A stretch of 64,000 nt of DNA from Algoriphagus sp. Its GTDB lineage: Bacteria; Bacteroidota; Bacteroidia; Cytophagales; Cyclobacteriaceae. The position numbers and the translations under genes were made by a program. How positions within the stretch are numbered: the stretch's first letter is position 1; every line of letters begins with the position of its first letter. The notes below the pieces were generated by a model that did no database searches, was not told the DNA's origin, and saw nothing but the letters and a program-made list of their open reading frames with translations. The stretch is taken from positions 1 to 64,000 of the forward strand of contig NZ_JABXIN010000002.1 of NCBI RefSeq assembly GCF_013373065.1, read 5' to 3'. Positions 28,523 through 37,660 of the stretch are shown here, piece by piece.

Positions 28523-28936
28523 TTATAGGAAATACCGGATACCAAGTTCGTAGCCTTTCAAGCCCAAACCCGAAATCATCCCAACACAGGACTTGGAAAT
28601 AATGCTTTTGTGACGAAATTCCTCTCGCTTGTAAATATTAGAAATGTGGATTTCGAGGACTGGCGTAGTTACCCCCGCAATAGCATCTGAGATCGCAACA
28701 GAAGTATGGGTATACCCCCCGGCATTGAGTAGAATTCCATCAAAATCAAAACCCACTTCATGAATTTTGTTGATCAGCTCTCCCTCTACATTACTCTGAA
28801 AATAATGGATTTCTATGGAGGGAAAACGGGTTTTTAGCTCTTCTAGAAATTCTTCAAAAGACCTACTTCCATATACTTCTGGCTCTCTTTTTCCCAACAG
28901 ATTGAGATTGGGGCCGTTAATAATCTGAATTTTCAA
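28523..28936 (-). CDS. aroQ: Type II 3-dehydroquinate dehydratase
   Basis: 137 residues, catalysing 3-dehydroquinate to 3-dehydroshikimate in the shikimate pathway. It begins MKIQIINGPNLNLLGKREPE, with the active-site Tyr22 in VYGS, then LLNAGGYTHTSVAISDA and the catalytic-His segment LEIHISNIYKREEFRHKS. Slightly shorter than many homologs (about 140-150) but complete. It is probably co-transcribed with the SerC-like gene. Confidence 0.95.
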   Translation of the reverse strand: MKIQIINGPNLNLLGKREPEVYGSRSFEEFLEELKTRFPSIEIHYFQSNVEGELINKIHEVGFDFDGILLNAGGYTHTSVAISDAIAGVTTPVLEIHISNIYKREEFRHKSIISKSCVGMISGLGLKGYELGIRYFL

Positions 28937-29048
28937 AATTTTATTCGGTTGAGCGGATAACTTGAATCAAAGTTATAAACAAGACTGAAAAAATTGTTTT
29001 CATTTTGGGGATTTAGGGATTTTATTTTTCAGGAAGAGGGTTTATGAA

Positions 29049-29075
29049 TTGCGTCAATTCAAATTCGTAGCTTTG
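29049..29075 (+). promoter_or_regulatory. Promoter of rlmN
   Basis: TAGCTTTG at 29068-29075 fits TAnnTTTG, with a TTG at 29049-29051, 16 bases upstream. The ATG follows only four bases after the -7 box, so the leader must be very short or the mRNA leaderless. Confidence 0.5.
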
Positions 29076-29079
29076 CATT

Positions 29080-30147
29080 ATGGGAGAAAGCCAAAAACGA
29101 GATATCAGAAAGCTAAGTCTCAGCGACTTGGAGGAGTTTTTTTTGGAACAGGGAGATAAAAAATTCCGAGCCAAACAAGTGTATGAATGGCTCTGGAACA
29201 AGTCCTTGAAAAACTTCGATGAGATGACTAATATCTCTCTGGCTACGCGTGAATTACTTAAAGCGCATTTTGAAATCAATCACATCCAAGTAGATCTAAT
29301 GCAGCATTCTCAGGATGGTACCATTAAAAATGCCGTAAAGCTGTATGATGAAAAAATTGTCGAATCAGTCTTAATCCCAACCAACAAACGAATTACTGCC
29401 TGCGTTTCTTCCCAAGTTGGGTGCAGCTTGGATTGTAATTTTTGTGCGACAGCACGCTTGAAACGGATGCGTAATCTCAATCCTGATGAAATTTATGACC
29501 AAGTGGTTGCGATCAAAGAGGAAGCTGAAACCTACTTTCAGCGTCCTTTGACCAATATCGTTTTCATGGGAATGGGAGAACCCTTGCTTAACTATAACAA
29601 TGTTCTCTCAGCCATCGAAAAAATCACCTCTCCGGAGGGGTTGGGCATGGCACCACGAAGAATTACGCTTTCCACTGTTGGAATTCCCAAAATGATTCGG
29701 AAACTGGCAGATGATGAAGTGAAGTTTAACTTGGCAATTTCCCTCCACTCAGCCATTAATGAAACTCGCTCCCGACTCATGCCCATCAACGATTCCAGTC
29801 CCTTGGAGGAGCTTGCTGAAGCATTGAAATATTGGTATCAAAAAACCAAGCGAAAAGTCACCTATGAATATGTGATTTGGGATGGGGTCAACGATGATGA
29901 ACGGCATGCAAAAGCTCTGGCAAAATTTTGTAAAATCATCCCGTCCAAAGTCAACATCATTCAGTACAACCCTATCGATGAGGGAGAATTTCGTCAAGCC
30001 AAACAAGAGGCTGTCGATATGTATGTTTGGGTATTAGAACACCAAGGAATTGTTGCAAAAGTCAGAAAATCAAGAGGTCAGGATATTGATGCAGCATGTG
30101 GACAATTGGCAAACAAAAACGAAGTAGCAGAGCTAGTGAAAAATTAA
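29080..30147 (+). CDS. rlmN: Dual-specificity 23S/tRNA adenine C2-methyltransferase
   Basis: A 355-residue radical SAM enzyme that methylates A2503 of 23S rRNA and A37 of some tRNAs. The 4Fe-4S motif CxxxCxxC is Cys115, Cys119, Cys122 (GCSLDCNFCATARLKRM). The C-terminal catalytic Cys340 is in DIDAACGQLA. The N-terminal helical domain (about 1-95) with FRAKQVYEWLW is typical. Complete length. It is transcribed on its own from the promoter just upstream. Confidence 0.97.
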   Translation: MGESQKRDIRKLSLSDLEEFFLEQGDKKFRAKQVYEWLWNKSLKNFDEMTNISLATRELLKAHFEINHIQVDLMQHSQDGTIKNAVKLYDEKIVESVLIPTNKRITACVSSQVGCSLDCNFCATARLKRMRNLNPDEIYDQVVAIKEEAETYFQRPLTNIVFMGMGEPLLNYNNVLSAIEKITSPEGLGMAPRRITLSTVGIPKMIRKLADDEVKFNLAISLHSAINETRSRLMPINDSSPLEELAEALKYWYQKTKRKVTYEYVIWDGVNDDERHAKALAKFCKIIPSKVNIIQYNPIDEGEFRQAKQEAVDMYVWVLEHQGIVAKVRKSRGQDIDAACGQLANKNEVAELVKN

Positions 30148-30220
30148 GATTTTTTTAGTTTTAAATAATGAAATAAATTAGTTTGTTTACGAAAATTAAA
30201 AACTAAGCCAACGCTTCAAT

Positions 30221-32893
30221 ATGCACATTCGGAAGTATTTCTTTACCTTTTTGGCCTTATTTTTTGTCCAGAAAAGTATTTTTGCTCAAGATTTACCTTC
30301 AAAAATCCAGAACTACTTTGACACTTATCAAAAAGAAAGTCCACCGGAAAAAGTCCATTTACACTTTGACAAACACACGTACACTTCAGGAGAAGATCTT
30401 TGGTTTAGTGCTTATTTAGTTGCCGGAAGTTCTCAGATTTTATCACCCTTAAGTAAAACCCTCTATGTGGATCTATTCGACGGAGATGGACTCTTACTTG
30501 AGCAACGGATTGTCCGTTTAGAAAATGGTAGAGGAAAAGGGGATTTTTCCATTCCGATCTTTGGAAAAGCCGGGAAGTACCGGGTCAAGGCCTACACTGC
30601 CTGGATGCGAAATTTTGGGGAGGACTATTTCTTCACCAGCGATTTGATGATTATAGACGGGGCAGCAGGTAGTTTTTTGCCCCAGTTAACTTTCAGTTCC
30701 ATTTCTTCCCAATCCGGAAAAGTCAGCTATCAAACAGAAATCACGGCCATAAATCAAGGTGGGAAACCGCTTTCAGGAGAGAAAATTGAAATGATTGTTT
30801 GGGGATCAGAAGAGGAAATCCATCGACAAGACCTACTCCTCAATGCAGATGGACAGGTTTCATTTTCATTCAGTATTCCTGAAGAGCCATTTGAAGGACT
30901 TCATGTGGAGCTTATTTATTTAGAAAATAGGAACTACCCAGTCAGCAAAAAAATCAGGCTTCCTTACAGCCTCTCCTTAGCAGACATTCAATTTTTGCCC
31001 GAAGGGGGAAGCTGGGTAATCGGTAAAAAAGCAAATCTAGCATTTCGTGGAGTAGCGCCAGACGGAGAACCCTTGGAGATTAAAGGTCAAATTCAAGGTG
31101 AAACCATTTCCTTTGAAAGCAATTTTGCAGGATTAGGAAAATTTGAAATCACGCCTACTAAGAAAGATTACCAAGCAGAAATAATTTCTCCCTCCACAGG
31201 AGAAAGCATAACGATTAAACTTCCAGAGCCACAGGAATCCGGGTTAGCCATGCAAGTGGTAAATAACCCACAGGCAAGTTACCTCACGGTTTTTATTCAA
31301 GGGAACACCACCCCATCTCCGCTCTTATTAGTGAGTCAGACTCGAGGAATTCTGAATTACATGATTCAGGGAAATTTAACCAATGGTGTATGGGGTGTTC
31401 GGATTCCAAAAGAAAACCTGATTCCCGGAATCAATCAGATATCCGTCTTAAATGAATCCGGAATTCCCATTTTGGAACGATTGATTTTCATTCAGCCGGA
31501 GGTGAATTTAGCCCTGGATATCAATCTCCTCGGCGAATTATCCCCTCGGAATATGCTCCAATTGGAATTAGAAAGTAAACTTCAGGATAAGCCAAGCTCC
31601 GGAACTTTTTCTTTGGCAGTCTTGGATGCAGAACAAGTTCAAGATGAAAGTGACGTCTATGGCACCATCGCCTCCAATTTCTTATTGAGTTCCGATCTAA
31701 AAGGGAAAATTCACAATCCGGGATTCTACTTTAAAAATCAAAACCCTGAAACCATCGCTGCTTTAGATTTGGTCATGCTTACCCATGGTTGGAGAAGAAT
31801 TACCTGGAATGAAGTACTGGAAAATAAAATCCCGGAAGTCCAATATTTTATCGAGCGTGGAATTAATATTGAAGGGCAAGTAACAGATCAAGAAGATACT
31901 CGAAAAGGCCTTTCAGGCGGGACAATTACGGCTTTGGTTGGTGAGGGAATTGAAATTGTCTCGACGGAATTTGGACCTAACGGACGTTTTATCTTTCGGG
32001 ATTTGGAGTACCAAGACTCTGCAAAGGTGACCATCACTGCTGAGGACAACCGTTTGAAGAATTTCGTAGACGTGGAAGTAGTTCGTCCCGAGCCTGTATT
32101 TACCCAAATCAAAGGTACCTATCCCAATAAGTTGGCATGGCCTCAAGCCCTAGCTGAGAGCTTTGAAGCCAGAAACTTGATGAAACAACTGAACGAAGAC
32201 CCAAATTTAGTTGACTTGGAAGGAGTAACCGTAGAAGGTCAAACCATCGAAGAGGGAGAAGAAGATGTCCGAAAAATATTTGGCAGCGGAGACGTGACTC
32301 TTGATCCTGAAAAGATCCCCGCTTCTGTGGGATTCACCAATGTTTTTCAATTAATCCAAGGGAGAGTATCAGGTGTTCAAGTATTTGTAAATGGATTGGA
32401 TGTCAGTGTGCAAATCCGAGGCGTAGGTTCACTGGCTTCTGGAACGGAGCCACTGTATTTATTGGATAATTTCCCAGTGGATGCTTCTACGCTATTACAG
32501 GTGAACCCAAGAGATGTGGCTAGTGTAGACGTTTTCAAAGATCCGGCAAGAGCAGCTATTTTTGGTGCACAGGGTGCCAATGGGGTCATTGCAGTTTATA
32601 CCAAAACTGGAGGAGGAAGCTATCGAAGTGTGGGAGGAACTTTGGTAACCACCTATGGAGGCTATTCCATTGCACGTGAATTTTACCAACCGGATTATAC
32701 TGAAAAATCAACCCAAAATGCAATCACTGATAAGAGGGCAACCATCTATTGGAATCCTTTGCTTGACATTGATAATTCAGGAAAAATAAACCTGGAGTAT
32801 TTCAATTCGGATGAAGCAAAAAAACATTTGATTATTGTTGAAGGGATAGATCAAGAAGGACATTTTCTCCGTTTTTCCCGTATTTTCGAATAA
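30221..32893 (+). CDS. MG2-like/TonB plug domain protein without a barrel
   Basis: 890 residues with a signal peptide ending FAQD (about residue 23). The N-terminal part, PPEKVHLHFDKHTYTSGEDL, resembles the macroglobulin (MG2-like) domains of large Bacteroidota surface proteins. Residues about 700-800 form a complete SusC-type plug: FQLIQGRVSGVQVF, EPLYLLDNFPVD, VDVFKDPARAAIFGAQGANG, VIAVYT. After the plug only about 80 residues follow, far too few for the 22-strand barrel. It is therefore a plug-only protein rather than a transporter. A partner role for a separate receptor is inference. A small outer-membrane protein follows 54 bases on. Confidence 0.78.
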   Translation: MHIRKYFFTFLALFFVQKSIFAQDLPSKIQNYFDTYQKESPPEKVHLHFDKHTYTSGEDLWFSAYLVAGSSQILSPLSKTLYVDLFDGDGLLLEQRIVRLENGRGKGDFSIPIFGKAGKYRVKAYTAWMRNFGEDYFFTSDLMIIDGAAGSFLPQLTFSSISSQSGKVSYQTEITAINQGGKPLSGEKIEMIVWGSEEEIHRQDLLLNADGQVSFSFSIPEEPFEGLHVELIYLENRNYPVSKKIRLPYSLSLADIQFLPEGGSWVIGKKANLAFRGVAPDGEPLEIKGQIQGETISFESNFAGLGKFEITPTKKDYQAEIISPSTGESITIKLPEPQESGLAMQVVNNPQASYLTVFIQGNTTPSPLLLVSQTRGILNYMIQGNLTNGVWGVRIPKENLIPGINQISVLNESGIPILERLIFIQPEVNLALDINLLGELSPRNMLQLELESKLQDKPSSGTFSLAVLDAEQVQDESDVYGTIASNFLLSSDLKGKIHNPGFYFKNQNPETIAALDLVMLTHGWRRITWNEVLENKIPEVQYFIERGINIEGQVTDQEDTRKGLSGGTITALVGEGIEIVSTEFGPNGRFIFRDLEYQDSAKVTITAEDNRLKNFVDVEVVRPEPVFTQIKGTYPNKLAWPQALAESFEARNLMKQLNEDPNLVDLEGVTVEGQTIEEGEEDVRKIFGSGDVTLDPEKIPASVGFTNVFQLIQGRVSGVQVFVNGLDVSVQIRGVGSLASGTEPLYLLDNFPVDASTLLQVNPRDVASVDVFKDPARAAIFGAQGANGVIAVYTKTGGGSYRSVGGTLVTTYGGYSIAREFYQPDYTEKSTQNAITDKRATIYWNPLLDIDNSGKINLEYFNSDEAKKHLIIVEGIDQEGHFLRFSRIFE

Positions 32894-32947
32894 GCCATTT
32901 GCTTTCCTCACCAAAGCCCTCTAATTTCTCGATATAAACGACAGATT

Positions 32948-33424
32948 ATGAAAAAGGCTTTGGTGTTTTCTTTTTTGATGGCGCTCCTATCCTTCCCTTT
33001 GTTTAGCCAAACGCAAGAACAAGGAGATGCTCGCTTCCATGGGTTTGGAACCTATGGGCTTCGCTGGGAAGAGTTTGGTGTCGGAGCAGGAATAGAATAC
33101 TTTTTCCTCGAGCATTTTGCCATCATGCCAAGCTTTACCAATTATTTCCCAAACGTAGGAAACAGAACTAATTTCAGTGCAGATTTACGGTACTACATCT
33201 CTGAAGGCATATCCCAACTATATTTCGTGGCTGGATACAGTCAAAACTGGGAGAACACTCAGCCTGGAAACCCGGGCGTAAGAAGGACATTTAACGGTGC
33301 CAATGTGGGTGTGGGTGCATATATCCGAATCGTCGATTGGGTAGGGTTGAGCACAGAATTTCGATTCCAAAGTCAAACTCCAAGAGAGGCAGGCTTTCGG
33401 GTCGGCTTAGCCTTCCCACTTTAA
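32948..33424 (+). CDS. Small outer-membrane beta-barrel protein, function unknown
   Basis: 158 residues with a signal peptide (MKKALVFSFLMALLSFPLFSQ). The mature protein consists of alternating hydrophobic/polar strands rich in Phe, Tyr and Gly (FGVGAGIEYFFLEHFAIMPS, LRYYISEGISQLYFVAGYS), ending GFRVGLAFPL. An aromatic C-terminal region of this kind fits an 8-stranded OmpA-like or OMP_b-brl type barrel. No specific role can be read. It probably shares a transcript with the plug-only protein and abuts the convergent rhomboid gene with no spacer. Confidence 0.7.
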   Translation: MKKALVFSFLMALLSFPLFSQTQEQGDARFHGFGTYGLRWEEFGVGAGIEYFFLEHFAIMPSFTNYFPNVGNRTNFSADLRYYISEGISQLYFVAGYSQNWENTQPGNPGVRRTFNGANVGVGAYIRIVDWVGLSTEFRFQSQTPREAGFRVGLAFPL

Positions 33425-34363
33425 TCATTTCTTACTGAATTCGAAGAGTTTTCGCTTTTCTTCTTTGCTCAATGCATCGTAACCCTTTTCTGCGATTTTA
33501 TCCAAAATTCGGTCGATTTCTTCTTGGGAGGTTTCTCCCGATGGCTTTATGGTAGTTGCTTTTGTGCTTTGAGCCCGTCCGAAATTCCCAAATCCCCCAC
33601 TTTTACTCTTGGCTTTACGATAACTAACCTTCACCTTTGAGCGGTTTGGTTTAAATAGATTTTCAAAAAACAATCCAACTTTTTGAACGGGAACTCCCCA
33701 ATCAATTCCTCGACGCAATTGGGTAATGTATAAATACCCCATCAATGCTCCTCCCAAATGCGCAAGTTCGCCTCCGGCATTGGCTCCGGCAGAATTAGCG
33801 AAGGATAAAACAACGTAGAAGATCGCGATATACTTTATCCGAACTGGCCCTAGCAAAAGCAGAAAAAAGGTGGTATTAGGTGTCAAGGTTGCAGCCCCCA
33901 CGACAATGGCGAATACTCCAGCACTAGCTCCCAACATCAATGATGATCCAACCGAATTGCTGAAATAGGGTGCCAAATTGTAAATCAAAACATAAAACAG
34001 GGCTCCCGCCAAACCACCTAAAATGTAAAGGTTTGCTAATTTCCTACTGCCCAAATATTGATGGATCAGCAATCCAAACCAGTACAAAAAGAGCATATTG
34101 AAGAGAATGTGGAAAAACCCTTCATGCAAAAACATATAGGTGAAAATACTCCAAGGCTGAATCAACAAACGATCCAAAGAGGCCGGCATCATAAACCAGG
34201 AAATCAGACTTCCATAGATATCTCCAAAGCCTCCAATGGTCATCAAAACTCGCATCACCATGAAACCTAACCAAACAATCAAATTGATAGCAATCAGCTT
34301 GTAAAGGCTGTTTTCCTGTTGCTTGAATGCGTTCCGAAGATTATCCCAAAAGCTGTTATACAT
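33425..34363 (-). CDS. Rhomboid family intramembrane serine protease (second copy)
   Basis: 312 residues from the ATG at 34361-34363; the frame opens further upstream, but that would overlap the previous gene. The membrane core has six segments. The catalytic Ser lies in LGASAGVFAIV, and the His in the last core helix, LAHLGGALMGY. The C-terminal 80 residues are a basic cytoplasmic tail (FENLFKPNRSKVKVSYRKAK) ending in a small acidic/basic helix. It starts one base after the stop of the first rhomboid gene, so the two form a translationally close pair. The substrate is unknown. Confidence 0.9.
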   Translation of the reverse strand: MYNSFWDNLRNAFKQQENSLYKLIAINLIVWLGFMVMRVLMTIGGFGDIYGSLISWFMMPASLDRLLIQPWSIFTYMFLHEGFFHILFNMLFLYWFGLLIHQYLGSRKLANLYILGGLAGALFYVLIYNLAPYFSNSVGSSLMLGASAGVFAIVVGAATLTPNTTFFLLLLGPVRIKYIAIFYVVLSFANSAGANAGGELAHLGGALMGYLYITQLRRGIDWGVPVQKVGLFFENLFKPNRSKVKVSYRKAKSKSGGFGNFGRAQSTKATTIKPSGETSQEEIDRILDKIAEKGYDALSKEEKRKLFEFSKK

Positions 34364-34364
34364 C

Positions 34365-35156
34365 TTAATAAAAGCTATTTCTGTCTTTTTTCCACTTGTA
34401 AACCAAAGCAGCTCCAATGATTAAACCGCTCAAATGAGCAAAATGAGCCACATTATCCAAAGGATTATTCACAAATACGTTGTACACGGTATAAAGCCCA
34501 TAAAATAGGACTAAATATTTTGCTTTGACCGGCATAGGAGGAAAAAGCAAAAAAAGTTGCGTATTTGGAAAAAGCATGGCAAAGGCAACCAAAATACCAA
34601 ATAAAGCCCCCGAAGCACCCACCATCGGAATATTGGATTGAATATCCAAAATCGCAAAAAGGGTTTGTTTTGCTTGTTTCACTTTCCCAGCATCCTCTGG
34701 ATTTCTGCTGAAATCATCCACAAAATCAAACACACTTCGCTCGAAAAATCCCCGATTATCCAACACAATTCGATTGAATAATTCTGGATCTGGGTTTGCA
34801 TCAAAGGCTTCTACCCGACTTTCCAATTGATTGACTCGGTAGATGTTGTATCCTGAATAGAGAACCCCGGAACCGACCCCACATACCATCCATAGTGTCA
34901 GCAACTTTTTGGGACCCAGAAACTGTTCCAAAAGCGGCCCGAAAATCAAAAGACCAAACATGTTGCTGAACAAATGCCAAAAGTCAGCATGCATAAACAT
35001 GTAGGTCAAAAACTGGAAGGGCTTAAAATAAGGGCTCCCTATGTAATACAAAGCAAACCACTGATCGAGCTGTGGCAAAACAAATCCACTCACCAAAAAC
35101 AAGATGATGTTGATCAGAAGTAAGTTTTGTACGACGGGGGTAAGATTTCTAAACAT
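34365..35156 (-). CDS. Rhomboid family intramembrane serine protease (first copy)
   Basis: 263 residues. The rhomboid core shows HADFWHLFSNMFGLLIFGPLLE in the second segment, the catalytic Ser in VGASGALFGILVAF, and the His in VAHFAHLSGLIIGAAL. A loop of about 60 residues between segments 3 and 4 (ESRVEAFDANPDPELFNRI and following) is longer than in the second copy and would face one side of the membrane. It lies 5 bases after mutL, so it belongs to the mutL transcript. Confidence 0.92.
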   Translation of the reverse strand: MFRNLTPVVQNLLLINIILFLVSGFVLPQLDQWFALYYIGSPYFKPFQFLTYMFMHADFWHLFSNMFGLLIFGPLLEQFLGPKKLLTLWMVCGVGSGVLYSGYNIYRVNQLESRVEAFDANPDPELFNRIVLDNRGFFERSVFDFVDDFSRNPEDAGKVKQAKQTLFAILDIQSNIPMVGASGALFGILVAFAMLFPNTQLFLLFPPMPVKAKYLVLFYGLYTVYNVFVNNPLDNVAHFAHLSGLIIGAALVYKWKKDRNSFY

Positions 35157-35161
35157 AATTT

Positions 35162-37003
35162 CTATTTCCCAAAAAAGGAGTGAATGCTGCTTAAATCCAA
35201 TTTTACAAAGGTTTTGTTCCCTGAAAGTCCATAATTTGGATTCTGACAGGCAAATAATTGACCGACGAGCGTTTCCATTTCCTGGTCATTGAGTTTTTGG
35301 CCCTTCTTCAAGGAAGACTTCCGCGCTAAAGATCGAGCTAGATTTTCTCTGGTTTCGAGGGAAAGTTCATTTTTGAAATTTTTGAACTGTTCAATCAGAC
35401 CTTCAAAAAGCTCTTTCTCATTTCTCACTTGAATGTCAGCCGGTACTCCCTGAATGACCACTGCCTGATTTCCGAACACCGAAATCATAAAGCCCAGACT
35501 ATGTAATTCCGGCATCAAGCCAGAAACCAATTCAAAATCTCCCGGACTTAATTCCACCACAGGAGGGAAAAGACTTTGCTGAGAAGGACCTTGTGCAAGT
35601 TTCAATTGCCGAAGGTAGCGCTCATACAAAATCCGCTCATGAGCAGCTTGCTGATCCACAATCAGTAAGCCTGTAGACATCTGCGCTACAATGTAATTGT
35701 TTTCTACTTGAAAAGTCGTTCCGGTATTTTCCAGCTGCTCCGAAGCTAATAGCTTCCCTTCCCCTTCTGAATTGGCTTTAGATGGAAAGGTCAGGATTTC
35801 GGAGGAAGTATCTTCTTCTTTTCGTTCAATTTCTATGGGACGCTGAACTCCCTCAAATAGCTTTTCCCATCCGGAAGGATTTGCCTTTTTTAATTCTGGA
35901 GTATTGAAGGTCTTATAGCTATACTCCCGATCTACTGCAGATTTGTTTGAAGGATCCTGATCCCATTTATCCCTGAAATTCACATCCACACTGAAGTCCA
36001 ATGCAGGAACTACATGATGAGCACCCAAAGCTTGTTTCACTGCCGCTCGGACCACAGCATAAACGGTCCGCTCATCATCAAACTTGATTTCGGTTTTGGT
36101 TGGATGCACATTGATGTCAATATGAGATGGATCTATTTCTAGAAAAAGTACATAAAAAGGATGCTGATCCGGCTGAATCAAGCCTTCAAAGGCAGTGGAA
36201 ACGGCATGGTTTAAATAGCTGCTTTTTATAAAGCGGTTATTGACAAAAAAGAACTGCTCCCCTCGTGTCTTTTTCGCAGACTCAGGCTTACCGATATATC
36301 CTTTGACATTGACATGCGGTGTAAGTTCCTCACAGGGCACTAATTGGGATTGATAATTTTTTCCAAAAAGGCCCACGATTCGTTGACTCAATTTTCCGGC
36401 ATGGAGCTGAAAAATCTCCATGTCATTTTGCCTCAAGGAGAAAGAGATTTCGGAATAAGACAAGGCCACCCGTTGAAATTCTTCCACGATATGGCGCATT
36501 TCTACCGGGTTGGATTTCAGGAAATTCCGCCGGGCAGGCACATTGAAAAAAAGATTTTTCATCGCCACAGAGGTTCCCTGACTTGTCGCTATCGGTTCTT
36601 GATTTTTGACCTCAGAACCTTCAATTTGGATGAATGTACCCAATTCATCATCAGCACGTTTGGTCTTCAGTTCAACCTGGGCCACCGCTGCAATAGAGGC
36701 CAAGGCCTCTCCACGAAAACCAAATGTTCGGATTGAGAAAAGGTCTTCACTGGTTCGGATTTTACTGGTAGCGTGCCGTTCAAATGCCATCATCGCATCT
36801 GTGGAGGTCATTCCTTTTCCGTTATCGATTACTTGGATGAGTTGCTTTCCGGCCTCCTTCACAACCACCTGAACTTTTGTAGCGCCTGCATCAACCGCAT
36901 TTTCCAACAATTCTTTCAAAGCAGAAGCAGGACGCTGAACCACCTCCCCCGCAGCAATTTGATTGGCGATGGAGTCCGGTAATAGCTGAATCAAATCGCT
37001 CAT
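35162..37003 (-). CDS. mutL: DNA mismatch repair protein MutL
   Basis: A 613-residue MutL. The N-terminal GHKL ATPase is complete: IANQIAAGEVVQRPASALKE with the catalytic Glu, DNGKGM and TFGFRGEALASI, with the second lobe to about residue 330. The linker 330-420 is variable. The C-terminal dimer domain begins near 425. The endonuclease motif DQHA-x2-E-x4-E reads DQQAAHERILYE at 450-461, so the His is Gln. The later motif, usually with Cys, reads ARKSSLKKGQ. Nicking activity is therefore uncertain. The start overlaps the upstream gene's stop as ATGA. Confidence 0.95.
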   Translation of the reverse strand: MSDLIQLLPDSIANQIAAGEVVQRPASALKELLENAVDAGATKVQVVVKEAGKQLIQVIDNGKGMTSTDAMMAFERHATSKIRTSEDLFSIRTFGFRGEALASIAAVAQVELKTKRADDELGTFIQIEGSEVKNQEPIATSQGTSVAMKNLFFNVPARRNFLKSNPVEMRHIVEEFQRVALSYSEISFSLRQNDMEIFQLHAGKLSQRIVGLFGKNYQSQLVPCEELTPHVNVKGYIGKPESAKKTRGEQFFFVNNRFIKSSYLNHAVSTAFEGLIQPDQHPFYVLFLEIDPSHIDINVHPTKTEIKFDDERTVYAVVRAAVKQALGAHHVVPALDFSVDVNFRDKWDQDPSNKSAVDREYSYKTFNTPELKKANPSGWEKLFEGVQRPIEIERKEEDTSSEILTFPSKANSEGEGKLLASEQLENTGTTFQVENNYIVAQMSTGLLIVDQQAAHERILYERYLRQLKLAQGPSQQSLFPPVVELSPGDFELVSGLMPELHSLGFMISVFGNQAVVIQGVPADIQVRNEKELFEGLIEQFKNFKNELSLETRENLARSLARKSSLKKGQKLNDQEMETLVGQLFACQNPNYGLSGNKTFVKLDLSSIHSFFGK

Positions 37004-37407
37004 CGTTTTGCTTTGGATTTAAGCTTGGTGAAAAAATAAACTCCTGCGATGAGGACCATGATGTAGAGTAAATATTCAAAAATAACTGGACCAATGTAGA
37101 TGTAACCAGCCAAACCTCCTACCAAAATCAAGAAAATGAGGGTTCGAAGCATAGCCGTTGAAGCAAGAATACTCCCTCCCCGAGGACGAATTCCCTGATG
37201 TTGGGAAAATGCCCCCCGTATCCCCGTTTCGTAATGTTTTAGTCGGTCATCTTCACTGATTTCCCCACCCAATTTCCCCTCAGCTTCCAATTCTTTCTTA
37301 ATTCGAGAAGTACGCTGTTCCAGTTCTTCTTTTACTGGATCATAATAGCGGGGCTTGATATCAAACCGACTGGGACTAGCTGTACGAAAGATGGAAGGGA
37401 ACTTCAT
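37000..37407 (-). CDS. Two-helix membrane protein ahead of mutL
   Basis: 135 residues. The N-terminal half is polar and charged with a likely coiled coil (KEELEQRTSRIKKELEAEGK), then a Gly/Arg stretch (QHQGIRPRGGS). Two membrane segments follow at about 88-105 and 110-127 (LIFLILVGGLAGYIYIG, YLLYIMVLIAGVYFF), ending in a basic tail, KLKSKAKR. I do not recognise a characterised family. It is the first gene of the run with mutL and the rhomboid pair, and its stop overlaps the mutL start by four bases. Confidence 0.75.
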   Translation of the reverse strand: MKFPSIFRTASPSRFDIKPRYYDPVKEELEQRTSRIKKELEAEGKLGGEISEDDRLKHYETGIRGAFSQHQGIRPRGGSILASTAMLRTLIFLILVGGLAGYIYIGPVIFEYLLYIMVLIAGVYFFTKLKSKAKR

Positions 37408-37660
37408 TTTATTTAATTATTTGGCTCAAGTGCCTGAATTTCGGAGTTGAAAATTCGTTTTAACCGACAATCAAATTTATAAGATTTTAAACTCTTAAAG
37501 TTGGCGATTGTTGAGGGGTGTTTATTATCTTCAATGTCAAGATTCCCTGAAGGAGTTCCATTTGGGTCTTTTTTGAAGAAGTTTAACACTTCAACTGCTA
37601 CATGCAAGGGTAGGCCATACAAATTTAATTTTAAAATCAAGGATAAAAAATCTATTCAGC

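Noticed and set aside
37408..37660. Small open frames in the gap between the two-helix protein gene and the NagZ-AmpC gene
   Set aside because: No start context, codon bias or protein-like composition; I see no feature in this 253-base AT-rich spacer.
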